Part shown: positions 24,663 to 34,209 of the stretch, in pieces
How positions within the stretch are numbered: position 1 is the stretch's first letter
Layout of the letters: each line of letters starts with the position of its first letter
Assembly (NCBI GenBank): GCA_028864975.1
Contig: JAGWLG010000029.1
Span: forward strand, 1 to 49,971
DNA from: Thermoplasmata archaeon
GTDB taxonomy: Archaea > Thermoplasmatota > Thermoplasmata > Lutacidiplasmatales > UBA184
Length of the DNA: 49,971 nt
Direction of reading: 5' to 3'
Made by a program: the position numbers and the translations under genes
The notes under the pieces: model-generated
Databases searched by the model: none
Seen by the model: the letters and a program-made list of their open reading frames with translations, nothing else
What the model was told of the DNA's origin: nothing

Positions 24663-27600
24663 ATGCGTACGTCTGCCAGATCTATGACCGTTTCCGACCT
24701 CTCGCGACACCTGCCTGTCCCGAGCTCCCTGCATGCCCTGCGGGTCATCGCATTCTGTTCGGTCCTCGTTGGCCTGGTAATCCTCTCGGGCCTTGCAGGG
24801 GCTTTCGCCTCGGCCGCAGCCCCTCAGGAACAGAACCCCCGGGACGGACCGACGATCGCTGAGGAGAAAGGCGCGGCCGTAGGCGCCTCATCCCTCCCTT
24901 CGGCACATGCCGGTGGCGGACCCTCGGATCGCTCCGCGCACACTCCGTCCGCGTTCCGCCACACCGTTCCGCTTTCGGCTTCCGAGGTACCCGCCAGCTC
25001 GGCCAAGCACCCCGTACCTCTCCCTATGGCCCCGCCCTCGACCGTTTCGGTTGGCGCGAGCCCCACACCGTCAGAAGTCGCTCCATCGTCCTCCTCAAGA
25101 TCGCAAGCGCGGGCTGATGGGGTGGCGGTGCCGACCGTGACCCCATCTGTGAGCTGCTCCACTTCTGGGAGCACTCTGCAAGTGACCGTTTCTTCCGGCA
25201 CAGCCTCAGACACCCTCCTTGTGGCGACCAGCGGCGGAGCTTGGGCTATCACGTTCGACGGAAGCGCGGTTTGCGTTGGCGAGAGCTATACGACGTTCCC
25301 GATGATCACCGTAAGCGAGGTACCGACACCAGCGACCCCTACCACGTTCCAACCCGGCACGACGACGGGACTGACCTTTGGTGGAGCGGCAGGGAGCTCC
25401 AACGTGCTGGACCTGTCCGGCGAGTCCTCGGGGCTCACTGTAGCGGTCAACGGCAACTCCGCCACGAATCCTGGCACCGTCACGGGCACCGGTGTGAGCG
25501 ACAGCTTCAGCGGGATCACGACGGTGGACGGTTCCTCGGCCGGTGGCACCACGTTCCAACCCGGCAGTGCTACCGGGGTGACCCTTGTCGGAGCGGCCGG
25601 GAGCTCCAATGTGCTGGACCTCTCGGGCGAATCCACGGGTCTCACCGTAGCGGTGAACGGGGACTCCACCGCGAGCCCGGGCACCGTCACGGGCACTGGC
25701 CTCAGCGACAGCTTCAGTGGGATCACGACCGTGGACGGCTCCTCGGCCGGCGGCACGACGTTCCAACCCGGCACGGCCACGGGAGTGACCTTTGTTGGAC
25801 CGGCTGGGAGTTCCAACGTGTTGGACCTGTCAAATGAGCCCTCCGGTCTCACCGTGACGGTGAACGGTGACTCCACCGCCAGCCCGGGCACTGTCACGGG
25901 CACTGGCCTCAGCGACAGCTTCAGTGGGATCACGACGGTGGACGGCTCTTCCGTCGGTGGCACAACCTTCCAAGCCGGGAGCGCATCCGGGATACTTTTT
26001 GTCGGTCAGGGTGGCAGCAGCACCCTGGACCTTCCCTCTTCGGCCTCCCTCCTCACGGTGGGAGTGAACGGAGACTCCGCCGCTAGCCCGGGTACGCTGA
26101 CGGGCGGCGGCTTGAGCGACAACTTCGAGGGGGTCACCTCCATGGTGGGAAACACCGGTAGTGGGGGGGCCACGTTCCAAGCCGGGGGCGCCACGGGACT
26201 CACCTTCGTCGGCGCGGGGTCGGGTCCAAACTCGTTGTCCCTGGCGACGGAGACGGCGCCTTTCACCGTGGCGATGAACGCCGACACCTCCACCACTCCG
26301 GGCTCGGTCACGGGCTCAGGCGTGAGCGACGCGTTCTACGGGATGAGCTCGGTGACGGGCTCCCCGGGCGGAACCACGTTCCAGCCCGGGACCGCCCCCT
26401 CGGTGTCTCTGATAGGAGTGGGGAGCGCGACCACGCTGGACCTCTCATCGGAACCCTCGGGCCTCACCGTGGCGGTCTCCTCGGGGTCGGGTACTCTGTC
26501 GGGCACGGGGATCAGCGACACCTTCAGCGGCATCAGCACGTTTGTGGGCTCCTCGGCTGGCGGAACGAGGTTCCAGCCTGGGAACGGAGCAGGGATGTCC
26601 TTTGCTGGTCAGGGCGTCGGCAACACGCTCGACCTGTCGAGCGGGCCCTCCGGTCTCACCGTGGCGGTGAACGGGGACTCCACCACGAGTCTGGGTACCG
26701 TCACGGGCACCGGTTTGAGCGACAGCTTCAGCGCGATCACCACAGTGGACGGCTCCTCGGCCGGGGGCACTACGTTCCAACCTGGGAGCGCGACCGGGCT
26801 GACCTTTGTCGGAACGGGGAGTGGCAACGTACTGGACCTGTCGGCGGAGCCTTCCGGTCTCACCGTGGCGATGAACGGGGACTCCTTCACGAACCTGGGA
26901 AGCGTCACAGGCTCGAGCCTGAGCGACAGCTTCAGCGGGGTCACGACAGTGGACGGTTCTTCGTCGGGCGGCACCACATTCCAACCGGGCACGGCGACGG
27001 GAGTGACCTTTGCCGGAGCGGTAGGGAGTACCAACACGCTGGACCTGTTGGCGGACCCTTCCGGTCTCACCGTGGCGGTGAACGGGGACTCCTCCGCGAA
27101 CCCGGGAACCATCACGGGCTCGAGCCTGAGCGACAGCTTCAGCATGGTCACGACAGTGAACGGTTCTTCGGTGGGTGACACGACATTCGTTACCGGAAGT
27201 CTCGGGGGACTCACCTTCAGTGGCCAGGGCACTAGTAACACACTGGACTTCAGTGGGGCTCCGGCCGGAGCGACGGTGACCCTTAGCGGGACCCCCGCTG
27301 CATACTCGGGGACCATCAGTGGTCTCAACCCCGGCGCCATGGGTTCTACCACAGACACCTTCGCCGGGATCCAGTTCTTCGTGCCAGCGTTCTCCACGTC
27401 CACCTCCGTCGCCAGCTCTCTCGACCCTTCGTCCTTCGGACAGGCGGTAGCCTTCACGGCGACCGTCTCCCCGACAGATGGCGGGGGGACCGTCACCTTC
27501 TACGACGGCACCACGGCGATCTGCTCCGCGGTCACCCTTGCCTCGAGCGGCTCGGGCTACCAAGCGACGTGCACCACCTCGTCGCTCGGAGTCGGGACCC

Positions 27601-30600
27601 GCTCGATCACCGCCCAGTACTCGGGCGACACCAACTACGCTGGGTCGACATCGTCCGCGCTCGCCCAGACGGTGGACAAGGGCCCTACCGGGGTGACGAC
27701 CGCGGTCTACGACGCAACCACCGGTAGCCCCTGGTCCGGAACGGAGGTCACCGGTGCCCGGGCCTACGACACCGCATCGCTCTCCGGCGAGCAGCTCGGC
27801 ATCAACCCCACCGGGACTGTGACGTATTCGCTCTATGCCGACGGGACGTGCTCGGGGGCCTCTCTCACGTCAAGCACGGTGGTGCTGTCGGGAGGTACGG
27901 TCCCTCCCAGCGGCCCAAGCCCGCCCTTGGGGGCAGGGGCCTTCGGTTTCACGGCGTCCTACCCAGGTGACACCAACTACGCCTCCTCCACCAGCACTTG
28001 CGAGGCGTTCAACGTGGGTCCATCTCCCTCGACCATCACCCTTGTCCCCTCGCCACTGGTGATCGACCAAGGAGAGGTCGCCACCTTGACGGCGACCGTG
28101 GTCAATCAGTACGGGAGCAGCACTCCCGCTCCGACCGGGACGGTCAGTTTCCTGGCCAACGCCGGAGCCGGTCCCGTGGCGCTCGGAACCTGCTCGCTGA
28201 CGACCGGTAGCTACGGGCATTGCACCCTCAACACCACCGCGATCCCTGCGGGGGGCTACGTGTGCGACGACTATGGCGGAGACAGCAACTACCAGGCCGT
28301 GGGCTACTTCTGCACCTCCGTGCAGACCGTCAATCCGTCCCTCGCCGCCCCGGGCGTTCCCCGGGTGAGCTCCACCCAGCTCGATTCGAGCCAGGTCCGC
28401 GGCCTTTGGGTCAACGGTACGCTCCCCTCCACCGGAACTCCGACGTACTCCTGGCAGTGGCTCATCTCCATCAACCATGGGGCGTTCGGGCCCAGCGCCG
28501 GCATCTGCACCACTGCCTCCGGATCAGGAGCCTCGGCGGGCTCGAAGGTCTCCTGCCAGTTCGCGGGGGGCTATGTCCCCCAGCAGGGGGTGCCCTACCG
28601 CTTCGAGTTGAACGTCACGGACAGCGCTTCCCTGCCGGAGAGCGTCAACTCCGCTCCCTCCCCGCTCGTGAGCGTTGCCGCCGACCTGGTCCCCGGGGCT
28701 CCGACTCCCATCCAGCCCACCCTGGACGCGGGCCAGACGGTCTTGTTGAACGCCCAGGCGTCCCAGGGTTGGGCGCCCTACGTCTATCAGTGGTACATGG
28801 GCCCGTCCCCCGACTGCTCGGTCGATTCCGCGGTGGGAGGGGCCGACCAGGCCGCTCTTTCCGCCAGCCCCTCCGCGAACGTGTACTACTGCTACGGGGT
28901 GTCCGACTCGGCCAATGTGTCGGAGTCCGGGCTTTCCGCGACGGACCTGGTGCTCGTGGACCCTGCGCTCGGTCCGGCCTCGCTCTCAACCTCACGGAGC
29001 GCCCTCGATGTCGGGCAGTTGGTGCTCCTGTCGGTCAGTACGTCGGGAGGGTCGGGGGTCTACCATTACGGCTGGGCCGGACTTCCCCGCGGCTGCGCCA
29101 CCGCGGACACGGCCCAGTTGACCTGCTACCCCTCGGCGGCGGGAGCGTTCTCGGTCAGGGCCTGGACGAACGATACGAACGGAGCCTCGGTTAGCGCAAC
29201 GCTCTGGCTCACAGTTTCCGCCGACCCCACCATCACGACCCCGACCACCCCCAGGATGGACCTCGACGTGGGGCAGAGCACGCCCCTCTCCTTCCTGGCC
29301 ACCAACGGCACCGGACTCTGGTCGATCTTGGCCTGGGCGGGCCTTCCTTCAGGATGCGGGAGCGTCAACGGGACGACCTTGACGTGCGCACCGGGCGTGG
29401 CCGGCACCTACTCCGTGAGCGCTTCGATCACGGACTCCAACGGGATGACGGCCTCCTCCGGGAGCGTCACCCTGATCGTCTCGCCCGCGCTGGTGACCCC
29501 TTCCATCGCCGCCTCCCGGACCACCCTGGATGTGGGCCAGTCCGTCCTTCTGTCCGCTTCGGTCTCGGGAGGGACAGGGAGCTACACGTACACTTGGGGA
29601 CCGCTCCCGGCCGGATGCACGGCCTTCCACGCCGCGTCGTTGACCTGCACCCCCACCTCCGTCGGAGCCGGGAGCTTTGCGACCACCGTGATGGTGACGG
29701 ACGGGAACGGGGCGAGCCTCACCAGCCCCAGCACCACCCTCACGGTTTCCGCGGACCCGACCGTCTCCGCTCCCTCTTCCACGAGGATGAGCCTGGACCT
29801 GGGTCAGGTCGCGGTCCTGTCCGCCACGGCGACGAACGGGACCGGCTTACCCTCCTCCTACGCCTGGGCAGGTCTCCCCACGGGATGCCCCTCGGCCGAT
29901 GCCCCCGCCCTCACCTGTGTTCCCAGCGGGACCGGAACCTACCTGGTCACGGTCTCCATCCAGGATTCGAACGGAATGGGGGTGTCTTCGGCGCCGCTGA
30001 CCCTGATCGTCTCCTCCCGCATGGGATCGCTCGACCTTTCGAGCTCGGTCGCGGCCTTGGATGTGGGGCAGTCCGTCGCCCTCTCGGTCGCGGTCGCAGG
30101 CGGTGCGGCCCCGTACACGTACATCTGGAACGTAGCGTCGTTCCCGACCCAAGGTTGTAGCGGTCTCGGGGCGGTCCTGACGTGTACCGCCGCGCTCGCC
30201 GGACCTGCCACGGTGATGGTCACGGTCACGGACAGCAATGGGGTCAACCTCACCAGCTCTGCGCTAAAGCTGACGGTCTCGGCCCGTCTCATCCCCGGCA
30301 GCATCGCTCTGGACCCCGCGACCCTGGACCTTGGTCAGGCGACGAAGCTGGCGGCGAGCGTGGCGGGTGGATCAGGAGGGCTGACCTATGCTTGGAGCGG
30401 TCTTCCTTCGGGGTGCAGCGCCAGCAGTTCGGTCAATCTCACGTGCACGCCCTCGGTCTCCGGGACCTCGTGGGTGATGGTGGCGGTCACGGACTCGAAC
30501 GAGGCGACCGTGGTCGATGGACCCGTGTCTCTGGTGGTCTCCCCGACCCTGGGGACCGTGAGCGTCTCGGTCAGCGCCACCACCTTGGAGGTCGGAGGCG

Positions 30601-31082
30601 TCGTGAGCTTCACCGCGAGCGTCGTGGGCGGCACGGCCCCGTTCGTCTACAGTTGGAGCGGTCTCCCGACGGGATGCACCACCTTCGACACGCCAACCAT
30701 GACCTGCGAACCGACGGCCACGGGGGTGTACTCGGTCTCGGTCAAGGTCACGGACGCGACGGGAGCGAGCGTGACCTCCTCAGCTCAGTCCGTGACGGTG
30801 ACGAAGGCCCCTGCGCCAGCGGCGACAGGACTCTCGAACGGGCTGGACTGGTCGATCCTCGCGCTGGCGCTCGTCGCCTTGGTCATAGGCCTGATGGGGA
30901 TGTTTCTGGCCCTCCGGAGCAAGGGACCACGAACGGCAGCGAAGGAGAAGGAGGCGAGCAGGGAGGAACGAGGCTCGGACCTGAAGGAGGGTGCCAAGCC
31001 GACCTCGGAAGCGCCCGAGACTTCCAGGGAGGGAGAAGCGGGCGCGGAAGCTGAGTCCCGCGGGGAGATGAGCGAGAGATAG
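24663..31082 (+). CDS. Giant cell-surface repeat protein with beta-repeat and Ig/PKD-like domains
   Basis: A 2139-residue secreted, membrane-anchored protein. Residues about 25-54 form a signal peptide/hydrophobic segment (VIAFCSVLVGLVILSGL) ending AASAAAP-like. Residues 55-160 are Ser/Pro/Ala-rich. Residues about 225-900 hold ten repeats averaging 68 residues, each with TTFQPG...VLDLSGEPSGLTVAVNGDS...SDSFSGITTVDGSS, probably stacked beta-strands. An Ig-like domain (YSGDTNYAGS-type) is repeated up to about residue 1230. After that come seven or more PKD/Ig-like units with TLDVGQSVLLSASVSGGTGSYTY...LTCTP. One transmembrane helix lies near residues 2060-2080, followed by a highly charged cytoplasmic tail. 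GGGAGG-like GGGAGG sits five bases before the ATG. A role in adhesion or cell-envelope structure is likely; the ligand is unknown. Confidence 0.9.
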   Translation: MRTSARSMTVSDLSRHLPVPSSLHALRVIAFCSVLVGLVILSGLAGAFASAAAPQEQNPRDGPTIAEEKGAAVGASSLPSAHAGGGPSDRSAHTPSAFRHTVPLSASEVPASSAKHPVPLPMAPPSTVSVGASPTPSEVAPSSSSRSQARADGVAVPTVTPSVSCSTSGSTLQVTVSSGTASDTLLVATSGGAWAITFDGSAVCVGESYTTFPMITVSEVPTPATPTTFQPGTTTGLTFGGAAGSSNVLDLSGESSGLTVAVNGNSATNPGTVTGTGVSDSFSGITTVDGSSAGGTTFQPGSATGVTLVGAAGSSNVLDLSGESTGLTVAVNGDSTASPGTVTGTGLSDSFSGITTVDGSSAGGTTFQPGTATGVTFVGPAGSSNVLDLSNEPSGLTVTVNGDSTASPGTVTGTGLSDSFSGITTVDGSSVGGTTFQAGSASGILFVGQGGSSTLDLPSSASLLTVGVNGDSAASPGTLTGGGLSDNFEGVTSMVGNTGSGGATFQAGGATGLTFVGAGSGPNSLSLATETAPFTVAMNADTSTTPGSVTGSGVSDAFYGMSSVTGSPGGTTFQPGTAPSVSLIGVGSATTLDLSSEPSGLTVAVSSGSGTLSGTGISDTFSGISTFVGSSAGGTRFQPGNGAGMSFAGQGVGNTLDLSSGPSGLTVAVNGDSTTSLGTVTGTGLSDSFSAITTVDGSSAGGTTFQPGSATGLTFVGTGSGNVLDLSAEPSGLTVAMNGDSFTNLGSVTGSSLSDSFSGVTTVDGSSSGGTTFQPGTATGVTFAGAVGSTNTLDLLADPSGLTVAVNGDSSANPGTITGSSLSDSFSMVTTVNGSSVGDTTFVTGSLGGLTFSGQGTSNTLDFSGAPAGATVTLSGTPAAYSGTISGLNPGAMGSTTDTFAGIQFFVPAFSTSTSVASSLDPSSFGQAVAFTATVSPTDGGGTVTFYDGTTAICSAVTLASSGSGYQATCTTSSLGVGTRSITAQYSGDTNYAGSTSSALAQTVDKGPTGVTTAVYDATTGSPWSGTEVTGARAYDTASLSGEQLGINPTGTVTYSLYADGTCSGASLTSSTVVLSGGTVPPSGPSPPLGAGAFGFTASYPGDTNYASSTSTCEAFNVGPSPSTITLVPSPLVIDQGEVATLTATVVNQYGSSTPAPTGTVSFLANAGAGPVALGTCSLTTGSYGHCTLNTTAIPAGGYVCDDYGGDSNYQAVGYFCTSVQTVNPSLAAPGVPRVSSTQLDSSQVRGLWVNGTLPSTGTPTYSWQWLISINHGAFGPSAGICTTASGSGASAGSKVSCQFAGGYVPQQGVPYRFELNVTDSASLPESVNSAPSPLVSVAADLVPGAPTPIQPTLDAGQTVLLNAQASQGWAPYVYQWYMGPSPDCSVDSAVGGADQAALSASPSANVYYCYGVSDSANVSESGLSATDLVLVDPALGPASLSTSRSALDVGQLVLLSVSTSGGSGVYHYGWAGLPRGCATADTAQLTCYPSAAGAFSVRAWTNDTNGASVSATLWLTVSADPTITTPTTPRMDLDVGQSTPLSFLATNGTGLWSILAWAGLPSGCGSVNGTTLTCAPGVAGTYSVSASITDSNGMTASSGSVTLIVSPALVTPSIAASRTTLDVGQSVLLSASVSGGTGSYTYTWGPLPAGCTAFHAASLTCTPTSVGAGSFATTVMVTDGNGASLTSPSTTLTVSADPTVSAPSSTRMSLDLGQVAVLSATATNGTGLPSSYAWAGLPTGCPSADAPALTCVPSGTGTYLVTVSIQDSNGMGVSSAPLTLIVSSRMGSLDLSSSVAALDVGQSVALSVAVAGGAAPYTYIWNVASFPTQGCSGLGAVLTCTAALAGPATVMVTVTDSNGVNLTSSALKLTVSARLIPGSIALDPATLDLGQATKLAASVAGGSGGLTYAWSGLPSGCSASSSVNLTCTPSVSGTSWVMVAVTDSNEATVVDGPVSLVVSPTLGTVSVSVSATTLEVGGVVSFTASVVGGTAPFVYSWSGLPTGCTTFDTPTMTCEPTATGVYSVSVKVTDATGASVTSSAQSVTVTKAPAPAATGLSNGLDWSILALALVALVIGLMGMFLALRSKGPRTAAKEKEASREERGSDLKEGAKPTSEAPETSREGEAGAEAESRGEMSER
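25344..27375 (+). repeat. Ten tandem coding repeats of about 204 bp
   Basis: The motif encoding TTFQ or a variant (ATFQ, TRFQ, TTFV) recurs at about 25344, 25550, 25759, 25965, 26172, 26375, 26563, 26769, 26971 and 27180. The period averages 204 bp (68 codons). Neighbouring copies, especially the second and third, are very alike at the DNA level, which points to recent duplication or gene conversion. Copy number may vary between strains. Confidence 0.9.
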
Positions 31083-31156
31083 GGTGCTGGACAGGAGGCC
31101 CGGGATGGCGGAGGTCGCCCGTCAAGCGCGTCCTGGGACCGGCCGCCCTGGCCCCC

Positions 31157-31345
31157 TCAGTGCGAGGCGAAGTGGGCCGTGGCGACACAGCCCGCCCCCG
31201 CGACGCCGAGGAAGAAACCGAAGGTCAGGTCAACGATCTGGTGGGTCTCGAGCCCGCTGACGAGCGTTACGGGGCCCCACACGAGAACGAGTGCGCCAAG
31301 GATGCCGAACTCGAAAGGCGGGACGCGGCGGTGGGAAACCCGCAT
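31157..31345 (-). CDS. Small two-helix membrane protein
   Basis: A 62-residue protein with a basic N-terminus (MRVSHRRVPP) and two hydrophobic helices (ILGALVLVWGPVTLVSGL and LTFGFFLGVAGAGCVATA). The charge pattern places the N-terminus inside. No family is recognised. It is the first of several small membrane proteins in this accessory region. It lies convergent to the surface-protein gene. Support is the hydrophobicity pattern and a clean ATG start only. Confidence 0.55.
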   Translation of the reverse strand: MRVSHRRVPPFEFGILGALVLVWGPVTLVSGLETHQIVDLTFGFFLGVAGAGCVATAHFASH

Positions 31346-31420
31346 GAGACGTCAGAGCCCCTGGAAGTGATGTACCTCGCTCTTCGAGATGAACTCACGA
31401 AAGCGAACCTAGGGCAGGAC

Positions 31421-32473
31421 TTACCCCGACCGAGCCGGGGGGGGTGGGGTAGAGACGGGGGGCGCCGGCCCGGACCACGGGGGAATCCCTCCTCCGGGAG
31501 CGGGGGGGTCCCTGATCCTTCGGAGCGAGTGCGCGAGGACGAGGAGGCCCCCGAGCACGACCGCCGGACCTGCCGCTTCGACCAAGAAGCTCTCTAGGTA
31601 CAGGAGTCCATTCACTCCCGGTGGTCCCAGGACCGTGTGGTACCAAAGGACATCCAACGCCAGCAGCACCACCCAGCCCCCCGTGACGATGAGGACACCC
31701 CGTAGAACACCTGTTAGCTCGGCCCGAGGCGCGACGGCCCTAAGGGCCCGCAGAAGCGTCTCGCCTGCCACGAGCGTTCCCAGTATCGCCATGACATAGG
31801 CAATCACAGCGAGGACGAGAAAGATGGACTCGAGAACGGCGTCGGCGGAGGACTGGCCCCAACTGATCGCGGTCTGCCAGAGGAAGTCGAAAACGAAAGG
31901 GAGGCGGGAAAGCTCGAGGATCGAGAAGCTCGCGATCCCCAGGGCCACGGACGTGTAGAAAGTACGGAGCCCGCGCAGGGGGGGCGCCATCGGCCCTGTC
32001 ATGCGCCGTTCAGACGCGATGCCCTCCAGGAGGCTGTAACGCCATAGGGCGGCGGCTGCGACCTCCAGGGAGAGGGCGGCAGCTGTGAAGGGCACGGGCA
32101 GCAAGTTGGCCTCGACCAAACCATTGATGCCGGTCCAGTAGCCGGGCGTGGAGAGCCACACCCAGAAGACGAGCAAGGAGACGATCTCGAGCAGAGTCGC
32201 GATGATGGTCAAGCGGACGGCGGTGATCGTCCTCGCGACCGTCCTGGAGGGGGGCTCCCCCAGGCGAGCGTACGGGTCGGCCCGCGGGGCGCGGAGCAGA
32301 AGGAGGGGAAGGCCTATCGCGAAAAGGATCGCGCCCCAAAACAGAGGCGGGCTACCAAGCTCTTCGCAAGCCCCCCAGATTGTGGGACAGACGACCATGA
32401 AGGTCTCGATGACACCGACGATGAGCAGGAGAAGGCCGAGCACCACCAGGGCCGCACCGATCAGCCGACGCAC
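31421..32473 (-). CDS. Polytopic membrane protein of unknown function
   Basis: A 350-residue protein with about eight predicted helices, beginning GTG RRLIGAALVVLGLLLLIVGV and ending in a Pro-rich tail (PPAPGGGIPPW...STPPPPARSG) that is probably cytoplasmic. I do not recognise a family. A pair of cysteines after the first helix (CPTIWGAC) could form an external disulfide. It starts 54 nt downstream of the Nudix gene on the same strand and could be co-transcribed with it. Confidence 0.75.
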   Translation of the reverse strand: MRRLIGAALVVLGLLLLIVGVIETFMVVCPTIWGACEELGSPPLFWGAILFAIGLPLLLLRAPRADPYARLGEPPSRTVARTITAVRLTIIATLLEIVSLLVFWVWLSTPGYWTGINGLVEANLLPVPFTAAALSLEVAAAALWRYSLLEGIASERRMTGPMAPPLRGLRTFYTSVALGIASFSILELSRLPFVFDFLWQTAISWGQSSADAVLESIFLVLAVIAYVMAILGTLVAGETLLRALRAVAPRAELTGVLRGVLIVTGGWVVLLALDVLWYHTVLGPPGVNGLLYLESFLVEAAGPAVVLGGLLVLAHSLRRIRDPPAPGGGIPPWSGPAPPVSTPPPPARSG

Positions 32474-32527
32474 GCGAAGGGATCGTTCTTCGTGAGTAAG
32501 AACCTCGCGCCGACCGGGGGGACGGGG

Positions 32528-32974
32528 TCATCCTTTGTTCAGAGCGCGTCGGACGGCGGTGAGCCTTCCGGGCGTGAACTCGAGCCTCGGGAGGTCCGCA
32601 AGGCCTACCCAGCGGTACTCGGTGTGCTCTGCCGGGTCTACACGGACCGAGGGCCGCTCACTTACCCGACTGAAGAACACGGTCTCCCACACCCGCCGCT
32701 CGGGCCACGGGTAGGTCTGGAGCGTGGTGCCTGCGGGTCGGTCCTCCAATGGATTGCCTTCTTGGAGCGGCTCGGCCGTTTCGATGTCGAGCCCGGTTTC
32801 CTCTCGCAGCTCGCGCAAGGCACCTTCGAGGGGAGTTTCGCCCCCCTCGAGACGTCCTCCCGGCAGATCCCAGCATCCGGCCCAGACGAGATCGGTGAGC
32901 ACGCGGCGTAGGATGAGCACGGAGCGGTCGTGGACCACGGCCACCGAGGCGACCCGGACGGTCGAGGCGCTCAC
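32528..32974 (-). CDS. Nudix hydrolase
   Basis: A 148-residue cytoplasmic hydrolase of nucleoside-diphosphate-linked compounds. It has a complete Nudix box, GGRLEGGETPLEGALRELRE followed by ETGL, fitting G-x5-E-x7-RE-U-x-EE-x-GU. The GTG at 32974 gives the usual short N-terminus ending in VRVASVAVVHDRSVLILRR and lies one base after the upstream stop; an ATG at 33001 would add nine residues. The WDLPGG segment before the box resembles MutT/8-oxo-dGTPase and dihydroneopterin-triphosphate types, but the substrate cannot be deduced. Confidence 0.88.
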   Translation of the reverse strand: MSASTVRVASVAVVHDRSVLILRRVLTDLVWAGCWDLPGGRLEGGETPLEGALRELREETGLDIETAEPLQEGNPLEDRPAGTTLQTYPWPERRVWETVFFSRVSERPSVRVDPAEHTEYRWVGLADLPRLEFTPGRLTAVRRALNKG

Positions 32975-32975
32975 A

Positions 32976-33362
32976 CTAGGAGGAGAGCACCCCTCGCACA
33001 TCAACCCCCGCGGCGGGAGGGACGGGGGGCGCGGTCACTGCGGCGAGTCCCGGGGGGCGCGGCGCACGCCGCGGGGCTCTCAGGTTCAAGCGGAGTGCGG
33101 GACATGGACCGGCTGTGAGGATGGGCCCGGGGGTCGCGGGCGACGGGGGCCCGCAGGGTGGGGAGGCGAAGATGAAGAGCAACCCCCCCAGTGCCAAGGC
33201 GATAGCGCCTACTCCGGGCATCCACTGGCCCTAGTCACATCCGCCGCGGGCAACCCCGTTGAGGCATGGGATGAGGCTCTCGATCCCCGCTGGAACAAGA
33301 AAGATGCCACCCAACCCGAGAAGCACTACACCGAGGTCCCGGATCGCGTCATGTCCGCGCAT
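32976..33362 (-). pseudogene. Small membrane protein interrupted by an in-frame amber codon
   Basis: From the ATG at 33362 the frame encodes a first hydrophobic helix (LGVVLLGLGGIFLVPAGI) and stops at TAG (33231-33233) after 43 residues. The same frame then continues without another stop for 84 codons to 32976, starting with a second helix (VGAIALALGGLLFIFAS) and ending in a Pro/Ala-rich tail. A helix-loop-helix with the stop in the loop is the layout of other small two-helix proteins nearby, so this may be one gene broken by a nonsense mutation. Two separate small proteins (second start ATG at 33221) are the alternative. The stop abuts the Nudix start. Confidence 0.45.
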
Positions 33363-33625
33363 GTGAAGCGGAAAGCCCCCGAGGCTTTGGCCCTTCCTCA
33401 GGGGGGACCATCCCTGGGGGAGCCTCCGTGGCGGGGGCCCGGGCCGCCGCGTCTCGGCCAGCCGTAAGAGATGCTCAAGGGAGCACGCGAGAGTCGGACT
33501 CCAATCGAGGTGGGAGCGGGTGGACGCGGGCGGACCCGGGGGGGTTCCCTCGGCCTTCCCGAGCTGCCCTTCCCCACACCCCACTGACCGCGAGGGAAGG
33601 CCGAGGGCGCGTGGGGGGGGTGCCC

Positions 33626-34072
33626 TCAGTAGATCCAGCGCTGACTGGGGGGGTGCCATGGAACGGGGGTTGGAAGCCTCGTGCGAAGGGCCCGCATGAC
33701 CCGAGGGGATACTCGGACCCGGGCTCCCCCGCGGAAGACGACCTCGTAGTACGCGGGGTCGTTCGGGTCGAGCACGCCCACCTTCTCAACGGCCTCCCAA
33801 GGCTCCTTGGTCCGTCGATGGAGCAGGTGCATCGGGCCCCAGTCGAGGACGAACCCGCCTTGGGTGATGGCGTAGCGTGGGGGGAGCGTCCTTTGGGTGC
33901 CGAGGACCCAGACCGAGTATCCGATGATCACGACGGGCCAGAGGACGAACCCGAAGGTGACCCCGAAGACGAGGATAAGCGCGAAGAGAGCGGAAAAAAA
34001 GAACAGGCCGTTGCCCGCGAAGAACCGGACCACGTAGGAGTCGAACTCCGCGTTGACCAGGAGCTCGGCCAC
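33626..34072 (-). CDS. Small membrane protein with a PH-like C-terminal domain
   Basis: A 148-residue protein with two close hydrophobic helices (LFFFSALFALILVFGVTFGF and VLWPVVIIGYSVWVLG) followed by a soluble part. In the latter, PPRYAITQGGFVLDWGP...WEAVEKVGV...YYEVVFRGGARVRVSP resembles the beta-strand pattern of bacterial PH-like domains in membrane proteins (YRITDRRL-type). The GTG at 34072 was chosen because the upstream in-frame stretch is Arg/Pro-rich and overlaps the divergent promoter region. Function unknown; confidence in coding is good, in the PH-like fold moderate. Confidence 0.65.
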   Translation of the reverse strand: MAELLVNAEFDSYVVRFFAGNGLFFFSALFALILVFGVTFGFVLWPVVIIGYSVWVLGTQRTLPPRYAITQGGFVLDWGPMHLLHRRTKEPWEAVEKVGVLDPNDPAYYEVVFRGGARVRVSPRVMRALRTRLPTPVPWHPPSQRWIY

Positions 34073-34209
34073 GCAGGTGGAGGCACGAGGTGACGGAAGA
34101 ACTCTGCGACGCGGGCGACCTTCGGGGGGCCGAGCTTGATGACCTCGCGCGCGCTGTAGGGTACTCGACGGGAGCCCCGTAGGCGCGGTTTTGCGGGCTC
34201 CCGACAACC

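Noticed and set aside
25344..27375. Regular direct repeats that could suggest a CRISPR array
   Set aside because: The period is about 204 bp, the frame stays open throughout and the differences respect codons; these are protein repeats.
33231..33233. TAG as a pyrrolysine codon
   Set aside because: TAG is used as a normal stop by several well-supported genes in the window and no pyl gene is seen, so recoding is not supported.
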